6,654 bases of DNA. It comes from CAYVZZ01 sp964456185. GTDB lineage: Bacteria > Pseudomonadota > Gammaproteobacteria > Pseudomonadales > Alcanivoracaceae. The notes beneath the pieces were generated by a model. It made no database searches, was not told the origin of the DNA, and was given only the letters and a program-made list of their open reading frames with translations. Positions 1 through 5,284 of the stretch are shown in pieces. Made by a program: the position numbers and the translations under genes. The stretch's first letter is position 1. Each line of letters starts with the position of its first letter. The stretch lies in NCBI GenBank assembly GCA_964456185.1, contig CAYVZZ010000122.1, positions 1 to 6,654 on the forward strand. The letters run 5' to 3'.

Positions 1-1874
1 GACACACTCCATTGATTAATACGTTGATACCGATAGCGCTCATGTTGCCACTGAACGCGTAGGGCGTCATTTTGCCCGATGGCATAGTTAACGCCTAGCT
101 CACCCGCCGATCGCCAGTCGGTATTGTGAAAATAAACCCCTTTTAGGTTGAACTGTGCACTCCACTTGCCGTGGTAATACAACACACCCAACTCACTGCC
201 GACGCCAGTTTCGATGAAAGGGCCATAAGCGCTGTTGTTTTCCACGCGCGCTTTAACAAAGGCATAGGGAATAAAACCGCCCCATGACCAAGCCAACCCC
301 GGTCCACCTTGTAAGTAGGTCGCTAGGTGTTGGCTACCCCACGACCAGGCCTGCTCTGCCCCTGTATCCACAAACCAAGAAATGGGTTTTACAAAGCGAC
401 CACGCGGCGCAATGGAACGAATAGAGACCAAACGGAAGGACTCTAGTCGAATACCTGGCCCGGGTCGTTGTCTTGGGTGATCCACATAGGTGCGCAAGCG
501 CAAGTCCAACGCGCTGATGTCGGCACCTTTGAGGAAGCCCGCCGTGTTATCCAGTAACCCATGGTAGGTGTAACGCCAACGCACATCGATGTAGGCATTG
601 GCATCGCGTTGACCAGCCGCCGTCGCAAACAAATGATCATCATGGCCAACATCCGGCGGCACGGGGGCTGGCACAGGCGGCACCGGCTTAGCAGGCGTGT
701 TCTGGTTAATTAAGCGCAGCAACGCGAAGCTGCGTTTGGCGGTTTTCGCGTCTCGCTCTCCCACGCTGTTGTTATAGCGCAGTGCCGCATACGCCAAATT
801 GGCCACATTAAACCGGCTTTGGCGATCGAATTTCTGAAAGGCAGGCGAGATCGCCACCGTGGCATCGGTGGCCAACCGTTTGGCCAGCTTTTGCTGTGCA
901 ACCGGCAAGCGCGCCGCCTGCCATTTAAGCTCCATCTCTTTGCTGGGGCGGTAGTGCTTACCATCGACATACCCTTTAGCCACTAGCTCGCGCACGGCCG
1001 ACACGGGTGCCTCGGCAAAACGCCAATGGGTGAGTAAGGGCACAGACGGGCGCGCTACTTGAATTAGCTCTAGCAATCGGTAGGCGCAGTTTTCATCAAA
1101 GAAGTAATAACCAAACCGGATATGGCGCAGCTCCCAGAGGTGGTTCACCAAGCGGTTAATCTCTTTGGGCGTTAGGTTGAGGCGATATTCCCAGATATCG
1201 CGATTTTCCAAATGCGAGTATTTGTTCAAGCGGTCGGCATAAGACGTCACCGAGAAATAGCCCGGGTAGCTGCCGACAATGCCTTTAAACGCATAAAAGA
1301 AAGAGCCATCGGTATGACTGGTATGCGCGGCAAAATTCACGGCCGTCGAAGTCAACACTGAGTCGGGGTGTTGGCTGGCATCTAGGCGCAAAAACACATG
1401 ACCAAACATAGATGATGGGCTATTCAAATAAGCCGCAGGAAAAGCCAACACGGCCTGCTGGTCGGGCATGGACTGTCGCCATTTAAGAAAGTCAGTGCAG
1501 GCGGCGAAAGGCTGATCACCCGGCCAATTCAGCCGCTGCGCCAAAAACTGGTAGCGCGCCGGGAATTGACAACGGGTGCGATCATTGTGACGTGAGAAAT
1601 GGGCGATATCCGCTAGCATTTCTGCCAATGGATTTATTTTGCCACTGGGTGCCAAGAAGAAATCCGCATCATCCACATACGATTCCCCCTGATTTCGCCA
1701 AGTGCCGCCTTGATTGTAATGCAGCAAATCAAGCCAAAGCGGTTGCTGTGCCAGTTGTCGCAAATCAACCTGTGGTTTTGCCGCCGCTAGGGCGGGGGTT
1801 CCCCACAAGAAGGCAGCAACAAACATTAAGATGAATGAGCCGACAAGCCGGAGTCGATATTGAGATAGAAGCAA
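1..1874 (-). CDS. DUF4105 (Lnb N-terminal periplasmic) protein with C-terminal beta-barrel-like region; 3' end beyond window
   Basis: This is a large exported protein, open through the left edge of the window (624 codons seen). The best start is TTG at 1874, because an in-frame TGA lies just upstream and the reading frame from there gives a good signal peptide: basic n-region (R7, R9), hydrophobic core at about 11-25, and an ALA cleavage site at 28-30. The only early in-frame ATG, at 1826, would remove the positive charges. No clear SD is visible for either start. Residues about 60-300 match the DUF4105 family: a Cys pair (C102, C126), the LNSPSSMFGHVFLRLD block with His159, a GSYPGYFSVTSYADR block, ENRDIWEYRLNLT, and YYFFDENCAYRLLELI with Cys263. 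A His-then-Cys order resembles permuted papain/LRAT-like enzymes; catalysis is inferred. A proline-rich linker (about 391-410) precedes a region rich in alternating aromatic and polar residues, which resembles outer-membrane beta-strands. The substrate is unknown. It follows the DUF3015 gene in the same direction. Confidence 0.85.
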   Translation of the reverse strand, partial: MLLSQYRLRLVGSFILMFVAAFLWGTPALAAAKPQVDLRQLAQQPLWLDLLHYNQGGTWRNQGESYVDDADFFLAPSGKINPLAEMLADIAHFSRHNDRTRCQFPARYQFLAQRLNWPGDQPFAACTDFLKWRQSMPDQQAVLAFPAAYLNSPSSMFGHVFLRLDASQHPDSVLTSTAVNFAAHTSHTDGSFFYAFKGIVGSYPGYFSVTSYADRLNKYSHLENRDIWEYRLNLTPKEINRLVNHLWELRHIRFGYYFFDENCAYRLLELIQVARPSVPLLTHWRFAEAPVSAVRELVAKGYVDGKHYRPSKEMELKWQAARLPVAQQKLAKRLATDATVAISPAFQKFDRQSRFNVANLAYAALRYNNSVGERDAKTAKRSFALLRLINQNTPAKPVPPVPAPVPPDVGHDDHLFATAAGQRDANAYIDVRWRYTYHGLLDNTAGFLKGADISALDLRLRTYVDHPRQRPGPGIRLESFRLVSIRSIAPRGRFVKPISWFVDTGAEQAWSWGSQHLATYLQGGPGLAWSWGGFIPYAFVKARVENNSAYGPFIETGVGSELGVLYYHGKWSAQFNLKGVYFHNTDWRSAGELGVNYAIGQNDALRVQWQHERYRYQRINQWSV

Positions 1875-1907
1875 AGGAAGACGTCACACTACTGAGAGAA
1901 ATGGAAA

Positions 1908-1933
1908 GCCGGCCCCATAAACTGGTGACCGGC
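1908..1933 (-). terminator. Intergenic hairpin between DUF3015 and DUF4105 genes (attenuator or processing site)
   Basis: Read on the minus strand, GCCGG pairs with CCGGC. The stem continues inward with a T-G wobble, a C-G pair, a bulged A and two more C-G pairs around a 7-nt AGTTTAT loop. A pyrimidine-rich stretch (TTTCCATTTCTCTC) follows but is not a clean T-run, so termination would be partial at best. It fills much of the 85-bp gap and could lower expression of the DUF4105 gene relative to the DUF3015 gene, or protect the 3' end of the upstream message. Confidence 0.4.
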
Positions 1934-1959
1934 ATGAGAAAGTTAAACTGCCAGGAAGG

Positions 1960-2445
1960 TTAAATATATTGCTGTAACCGTTCGTCCTGTTTCATGACAT
2001 GCTGAATGTGGCTCATGGCTTCATCAGCCGTCACATCGTCGCTGGGAAAAATTACCGCAAACTTCTGATGCATCACTTGGTCAAAGTGGGCGCGGTCTTG
2101 CTCTTGTACGCCCATAGATACCGCCAGCGCCGTCAATGCATCGCCATGACCCACAGCCATGTCGTGAGCCACTTCATCCATGACACCGGCCATGGCCAAT
2201 AAGTTTCGGCCGCCGTAGGTCAAAGTGCCATTGGCGCTACAACCGTTGGTACCCGTGGTCATGCCAAAGGTCGCGTTGCCCGAGGTGCCATTTACAATGG
2301 ACGCAAGGATATGCATCGGCAAACCGCTTGAACCTTCAAATAACATATTGCCCCAACCACAGTTTGGCCCACCGGGTGCCACAGCAAAAGCGGATGATGA
2401 AGCGCCCAGCAAAACGGCGGCACAGAGTGCTGTTTTAATTTTCAT
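1960..2445 (-). CDS. DUF3015 family secreted protein
   Basis: This 161-residue protein has a clear Sec signal peptide: MKIK n-region, hydrophobic core at 6-14, and cleavage after AFA at about residue 21. The mature part starts with the family hallmark GPNCGWGNMLFEG (26-38), followed by VNGTSGNATFGMTTGTNGC (51-69) with the conserved T/N/G-rich pattern of DUF3015 (PF11220). Two cysteines in the mature chain (C29, C69) suggest one periplasmic disulfide. The C-terminal half (about 80-160) is predicted helical and rich in His, Asp and Met. The length is usual for the family. The ATG at 2445 is backed by GGAGAG at 2451-2456, 5 nt upstream, and a sigma70-like promoter further up. Function is not established. 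From memory, such genes often sit beside DUF4105 genes in gammaproteobacteria, as here, so a shared envelope task is an inference. Confidence 0.92.
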   Translation of the reverse strand: MKIKTALCAAVLLGASSSAFAVAPGGPNCGWGNMLFEGSSGLPMHILASIVNGTSGNATFGMTTGTNGCSANGTLTYGGRNLLAMAGVMDEVAHDMAVGHGDALTALAVSMGVQEQDRAHFDQVMHQKFAVIFPSDDVTADEAMSHIQHVMKQDERLQQYI

Positions 2446-2511
2446 GTGAACTCTCCAGAGATAACGAATTTAGTTGGTATTGCGCCTGACTGCCCTGTCG
2501 AGCCATCTCCT

Positions 2512-2539
2512 ATCATAAGCTGAACACGATTCCTTGCAA
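2512..2539 (-). promoter_or_regulatory. Sigma70-like promoter for DUF3015-DUF4105 unit
   Basis: On the minus strand, a TTGCAA -35 box (2534-2539) is followed after 16 nt by a TATGAT -10 box (2512-2517), which matches the consensus at five of six positions. The predicted transcription start near 2505 would give a leader of about 60 nt before the DUF3015 ATG. Confidence 0.5.
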
Positions 2540-2606
2540 CATCAGCCACTTTCATTAGGCGTCGTACAAAAAACGAACGGTCGATTTAACAGCATTTGAT
2601 TTTATA

Positions 2607-2635
2607 TTGAAGCCATCCGGAAGGCTGCGTAAAGT
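2607..2635 (+). promoter_or_regulatory. Candidate sigma70 promoter with dyad in the spacer, upstream of first TRL gene
   Basis: TTGAAG (2607-2612) and TAAAGT (2630-2635) are separated by 17 nt, each matching the sigma70 consensus at four of six positions. The 16-nt imperfect palindrome AGCCATCCGGAAGGCT (2611-2626, one mismatched pair) overlaps the -35 end and fills most of the spacer, where a regulator could bind. The predicted start near 2642 leaves a leader of about 60 nt. The match is modest and no other pair in the region fits better. Confidence 0.35.
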
Positions 2636-2644
2636 ACCCGCAGG

Positions 2645-2670
2645 TGAATAGTCTGTAACGGACTTGTTCA
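2645..2670 (+). other. 5'-leader hairpin of first TRL gene
   Basis: GTCTG (2651-2655) pairs with CGGAC (2659-2663) around a TAA loop, using one G-U wobble. After a small internal loop the outer TGAA (2645-2648) pairs with TTCA (2667-2670). If transcription starts near 2642, this stem would sit at the very 5' end of the mRNA and could stabilise it. It leaves the SD at 2691-2695 free. Confidence 0.3.
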
Positions 2671-2702
2671 TTTTAATATTCTAACTATCGAAGGAATGTG
2701 AC

Positions 2703-3014
2703 ATGAAAAAGATTTTGCTTGCTGGTGCCGCTGGTACTGCACTTTTACTGACAGGTTGTGCTGGTCCTTATAGCGCTGGCGCATGGTACAGCGACATGAG
2801 CGCTCCGTCTGCCGTTACTGACAACGGCGCTAGCTGCTCTAAAGTCGGTCAATCTCAAATGGTTAACTACCTTGGCCTGATCGCTACTGGCGACGCAAGC
2901 GTAGCTACCGCCAAGAAAAATGCCGGTATCACTAAAGTTGCTAACGTTGATTACGACCACGACAGCATCTTGGGTATTATTAATACCACTACTACTAAGG
3001 TTTGCGGCAAGTAA
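2703..3014 (+). CDS. TRL-like family lipoprotein, copy 1
   Basis: This 103-residue lipoprotein has a short basic n-region (MKK), a hydrophobic core and a textbook lipobox LTGC with Cys19 as lipidation site. The +2 residue is Ala, which by the Lol rule predicts the outer membrane. The mature part fits the TRL-like family (PF13146): YSDMSAP near the N-terminus, VGQSQ, then YLGLIATGDASVATAKKNAGITKV and an SILGI segment near the end. The family name comes from a tRNA-associated locus and its function is unknown. The ATG is well supported by AAGGA at 2691-2695, 7 nt upstream. Alanine codons are 9 GCT, 4 GCC, 3 GCA and no GCG, a bias that suggests high expression and differs from copy 2. A strong terminator follows. 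Its two mature cysteines besides the lipobox (C45, C101) are placed differently from those of the other two copies. Confidence 0.9.
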   Translation: MKKILLAGAAGTALLLTGCAGPYSAGAWYSDMSAPSAVTDNGASCSKVGQSQMVNYLGLIATGDASVATAKKNAGITKVANVDYDHDSILGIINTTTTKVCGK

Positions 3015-3029
3015 TTCGTCTCTCATCCT

Positions 3030-3067
3030 TAACAAGGCTCAGCTACGGCTGGGCCTTGTTAGTTTCT
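3030..3067 (+). terminator. Rho-independent terminator after TRL copy 1
   Basis: A 13-bp stem (3031-3043 with 3048-3060, one G-U wobble, extendable by the T3030-A3061 pair) closes on a TACG loop. With its C-G closing pair this is an extra-stable UNCG-type tetraloop. The tail GTTTCT is only moderately U-rich. The structure lies between copy 1 and copy 2 and ends 11 bp before the copy 2 start codon. Confidence 0.85.
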
Positions 3068-3072
3068 AGCCA

Positions 3073-3408
3073 ATGAAAATTCTTACCTACTTAACTCGCC
3101 CCTTCATCAAGCTGCTAATCATCATGCAGCTAATTGCCATTCTATCCGGCTGCGCCATGGTGTTCTCGCCCACCCTTGGGCTTTACACCAATGTCAAAGG
3201 TCCAGTTGCCACCGGCACCACGACGCGCGTTGATTCGGTCGGTAAAGCCTGCGCCTACAATGTGTTGGGTTTTATTGCTGTGGGCGATGCTTCTATCCAT
3301 GCGGCGAAGAAAGACGGCGACATTCAGCATATCGCCAGTGTTAACTTCAGCAGCCTCAACATTCTTTACTTATATGGCCGATACTGCACCCTAGTACGAG
3401 GCTATTGA
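3073..3408 (+). CDS. TRL-like family lipoprotein, copy 2
   Basis: This 111-residue lipoprotein has a longer signal peptide than copy 1 (basic residues K2, R9, K13; hydrophobic stretch 14-24) and a LSGC lipobox with Cys27; +2 is Ala, so an outer-membrane location is predicted. The mature part carries the TRL pattern: LYTNVKGPVATG, VGKACAYNVLGFIAVGDASIHAAKK and a final RYCTLVRGY. From DAS to the C-terminus it aligns without gaps to both neighbours. The ATG at 3073 has no recognisable SD and lies 11 bp behind the copy 1 terminator. An internal ATG at codon 18 is no better placed and would spoil the signal peptide. Expression is therefore probably low, by read-through. Alanine codons are mostly GCC with some GCG, unlike copy 1. 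The two mature-region cysteines (in GKAC and RYC) are shared with copy 3. Function is unknown. Confidence 0.85.
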   Translation: MKILTYLTRPFIKLLIIMQLIAILSGCAMVFSPTLGLYTNVKGPVATGTTTRVDSVGKACAYNVLGFIAVGDASIHAAKKDGDIQHIASVNFSSLNILYLYGRYCTLVRGY

Positions 3409-3414
3409 TTTACT

Positions 3415-3801
3415 GTGTTGTCACGTCGGCTACTTCCATTATTGCTGACTCTGCTATTCGTCGGCTGTGCTGACATACGCGGGCCGCTAAGCCCCATTAG
3501 CTCGCCGGTGATTGCCAAATACACCACCCCTTATATCGCCAGTTATCGCACACCCGGCAGTGTCAGTAAGATGCCGGTTCCCGGCTCCCCCTCGCTTCGA
3601 AAGGGCAAAGCTTGCATGCAAAATATTTTCGGCTTAATCGCTTGGGGAGATGCATCAATCCCGGCGGCCAAAGCGCAGGGGAAGATCGACCAGGTCGTTT
3701 GGGTGGATCATATGCGTGCCCGTGCTGCAGGCTATTACAGCCGCTTTTGCACGTTGGTGTATGGCTTTAGCAAGCCACTTAACACTCCAACAAAAAAGTA
3801 A
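3415..3801 (+). CDS. TRL-like family lipoprotein, copy 3, with N-terminal insertion
   Basis: This 128-residue lipoprotein probably starts at GTG 3415, six bases after the copy 2 stop; TTG at 3418 is an alternative. There is only a distant GAGG at 3398-3401, so translation probably depends on coupling to copy 2. The signal peptide has R4 and R5, a Leu-rich core and the lipobox FVGC with Cys18 (Phe at -3 is less usual). The TRL core is at about 63-120: GKACMQNIFGLIAWGDASIPAAK, ending RFCTLVYGF. A segment before the core (about residues 24-60) is longer than in the other copies and contains a tandem octad, VIAKYTTP then YIASYRTP. After the core there is a short basic, Pro-rich tail. The last 23 bp overlap the 3' end of the convergent dtd gene. 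Function is unknown. Confidence 0.82.
   Translation: MLSRRLLPLLLTLLFVGCADIRGPLSPISSPVIAKYTTPYIASYRTPGSVSKMPVPGSPSLRKGKACMQNIFGLIAWGDASIPAAKAQGKIDQVVWVDHMRARAAGYYSRFCTLVYGFSKPLNTPTKK
3508..3555 (+). repeat. Tandem 24-bp coding repeat in TRL copy 3
   Basis: Two adjacent eight-codon units (3508-3531 and 3532-3555) encode VIAKYTTP and YIASYRTP, sharing Ile, Ala, Tyr, Thr and Pro at equal positions. The DNA has diverged more than the protein. The Tyr-x-Thr-Pro pattern recalls the Tyr...Pro segment seen once in copies 1 and 2, so a local duplication of that element is plausible. Confidence 0.5.
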
Positions 3802-4216
3802 CTGGCCCATCGTTACACAAGCTCACCTGCATATCGGCACCGAAACGGCCGGTCTGCACGGTTAAGCCCGTTGACCTCAACCGTTCAATCAAAGCAAGAT
3901 ACAATGGCTCGGCTTGCGCCGGTGGCGCGGCGGACGAGAAACTAGGACGACGGCCTTTGCGTGTCGCAGCCGCCAAGGTAAATTGGGACACCACCAACAA
4001 ACTGCCCTGCACATCCACCACGCTCGAGTTCATGCGCCCTTCGGCATCTGCAAACACCCGATACCCAGCGACTTTTTTGGTCATCTGTGTCACATTATCC
4101 AAGGTATCCTGCTTCTCGATACCAACTAGTAGCAACAGCCCCTGATCAATGCGACCTAGCTCATCGCCTTCGCTCGTCACCGACGCATGACACACTCGCT
4201 GAATCAGCCCCTTCAT
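3779..4216 (-). CDS. dtd: D-aminoacyl-tRNA deacylase
   Basis: Dtd is a cytoplasmic homodimeric proofreading enzyme that hydrolyses the ester bond of D-aminoacyl-tRNAs (and glycyl-tRNA-Ala), returning free tRNA and keeping D-residues out of translation. The 145-residue length is that of bacterial DTD. Family signatures are complete: N-terminal MKGLIQRVCHASV, SQFTL (77-81, with Thr80), the basic KGRRPSF segment (87-93) and NDGPVT (135-140), which holds the Gly137-Pro138 cis pair that selects against L-amino acids. The ATG at 4216 overlaps the pip stop codon (ATGA, 4213-4216), and AGGAG at 4225-4229 lies inside the end of pip, 8 nt from the start. This is translational coupling. From memory, the same pip-dtd pairing occurs in Pseudomonas. 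The 3' end overlaps the convergent TRL copy 3 gene. Confidence 0.97.
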   Translation of the reverse strand: MKGLIQRVCHASVTSEGDELGRIDQGLLLLVGIEKQDTLDNVTQMTKKVAGYRVFADAEGRMNSSVVDVQGSLLVVSQFTLAAATRKGRRPSFSSAAPPAQAEPLYLALIERLRSTGLTVQTGRFGADMQVSLCNDGPVTFLLEC

Positions 4217-5178
4217 TCGCTCAGCTCCTGGGCAGCGCGCACTGACGCCAAAATAGCCTGTTCATTACCCTCCTCCCGGGAGGAGTGAGCGCTGGTTTCC
4301 ACCAGTGTAAATTGCGCTTGAGGCCAAGCATTCGCCAAGCTAAACGCCGGCTCGGCAGGACATACCCGATCATGCCGCCCGTGCACAATAAAACCGGGCA
4401 AATCAAACAACCGATCAATATCTTCTAAGATTTGATTAGGACGGATAAAACCATCATGGCAAAAATAATGGTTTTCCAAACGAGCGATGGCCAGTGCTTG
4501 CTCATCCATACCCTCTAATGCGGCCTCATTTGGCAACACAGTCGACAGCCTAGCCTCCCATCTTGCCCATCGCTGCGCCCAAGGCAAGGCTTGCTCGTCT
4601 GGTAACGCTAACTTTTCGCGATAATACGCAAGAATGCCGGCGGTATCCTTTTGCGGCAGCCCATTAACCAGTTCGCGCCAGTGATCGGGGTGCAAGCGTG
4701 CCGCTCCCTCAGGCCCATAAAGCCAATCAACATCACGTGGCCGACACAAAAAAATGCCACGCAACATCAGCCCCAAACAGTGCTCGGGATAGCGCTGGGC
4801 ATACAGCAACGCCAAGGTAGAACCCCAAGAGCCGCCAAATAACCACCATTTCTTAACACCAAGGTGCTTACGTAACTTTTCCATATCCTCGATTAGCGCA
4901 TCCGTGTTATTTGCCTCTAACCGAGTATGGGGGCGTGATTGTCCCGCCCCTCGCTGATCAAACAAAATGACTCGCCAATGATCGGGATCAAAATAGCGCC
5001 GCATAAGTGGATGCACGCCGCCGCCGGGCCCGCCATGCAACACCACAACCGGCTCCCCATCTTCCCGCCCGCAGGTCTCGACATACAGGTGGTGGCCATC
5101 TCCCACTGATAGCCAATCTGCATCGAACGCCGGACGGGGGTACAAAGGCAACCTGCCTAAAAGGGGTTGAGGCTTCAC
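4213..5178 (-). CDS. pip: Prolyl aminopeptidase (proline iminopeptidase, family S33)
   Basis: This cytoplasmic alpha/beta-hydrolase removes N-terminal proline from peptides. With the GTG start at 5178 it has 321 residues, typical for the bacterial family. Visible motifs in that numbering: LYP near the start, HGGPGGG oxyanion loop (48-54), FDQRGAGQSRPH (73-84), GGSWGS nucleophile elbow with Ser117, the alpha-helical cap, HGRHDRVCP with Asp270 and SAHSSREEG with His298. Most relatives have Gly rather than Ala before the catalytic His. The frame is open to another GTG at 5232, adding 18 residues. I prefer 5178 because AAGGAG lies 11 nt upstream of it, the family homology starts soon after, and 5232 has no SD. 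It is the first gene of the pip-dtd operon, and its TGA overlaps the dtd ATG. Confidence 0.95.
   Translation of the reverse strand: MKPQPLLGRLPLYPRPAFDADWLSVGDGHHLYVETCGREDGEPVVVLHGGPGGGVHPLMRRYFDPDHWRVILFDQRGAGQSRPHTRLEANNTDALIEDMEKLRKHLGVKKWWLFGGSWGSTLALLYAQRYPEHCLGLMLRGIFLCRPRDVDWLYGPEGAARLHPDHWRELVNGLPQKDTAGILAYYREKLALPDEQALPWAQRWARWEARLSTVLPNEAALEGMDEQALAIARLENHYFCHDGFIRPNQILEDIDRLFDLPGFIVHGRHDRVCPAEPAFSLANAWPQAQFTLVETSAHSSREEGNEQAILASVRAAQELSE
4270..4285. repeat. Perfect 16-bp palindrome inside pip
   Basis: CTCCTCCCGGGAGGAG is a perfect inverted repeat without a loop, encoding Ser-Ser-Arg-Glu-Glu next to the catalytic His of pip. It places a GGAGGAG-like sequence about 54 nt upstream of the dtd start. 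It may simply reflect the codons of this conserved stretch. Confidence 0.5.
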
Positions 5179-5284
5179 GTTGGGGTATTCTCCTTGTCTC
5201 CATTGAGAAAATGCATCATTGCTATCGACCACATACCATGCTCATATAAAAGGCGATAATCAAGCCATTACACGACAATAGCTC
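5179..5284. promoter_or_regulatory. Divergent promoter region between pip and diguanylate cyclase gene
   Basis: This AT-richer gap must contain the start signals for both flanking genes. On the plus strand GATAAT (5255-5260) is a five-of-six -10 match that would give a leader of about 18 nt to the ATG at 5285, but no good -35 stands 16-18 nt before it. TATAAA (5245-5250) is an alternative, with TTGCTA at 5219-5224 spaced too far (20 nt). I found no convincing promoter on the minus strand. The AAGGAG SD of pip is at the left edge, about 5190-5195. Confidence 0.35.

Noticed and set aside
443..970. Two minus-strand open frames (443-652, 710-970)
   Set aside because: They are out-of-frame readings of the DUF4105 gene, which is continuous in another minus frame from 1874 to the edge.
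1592..1834. 80-codon plus-strand open frame
   Set aside because: It lies wholly opposite the DUF4105 coding sequence, whose frame shows clear family motifs and a signal peptide; the plus-strand product has no recognisable feature.
1750..1935. ATG at 1935 as start of the DUF4105 gene
   Set aside because: That frame reaches a TGA shortly after the C run at 1794-1798 and never enters the DUF4105 frame. The correct frame carries its own signal peptide from the TTG at 1874.
2745..3035. 96-codon minus-strand open frame opposite TRL copy 1
   Set aside because: It lacks family features, and copy 1 has an SD, lipobox, family motifs and terminator.
3134..3394. 86-codon plus-strand frame inside TRL copy 2
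   Set aside because: It is a +1 shadow; the frame with the lipobox and TRL motifs is the real one.
5219..5250. TTGCTA / TATAAA as plus-strand promoter for the diguanylate cyclase gene
   Set aside because: The spacer is 20 nt, outside the normal sigma70 range.
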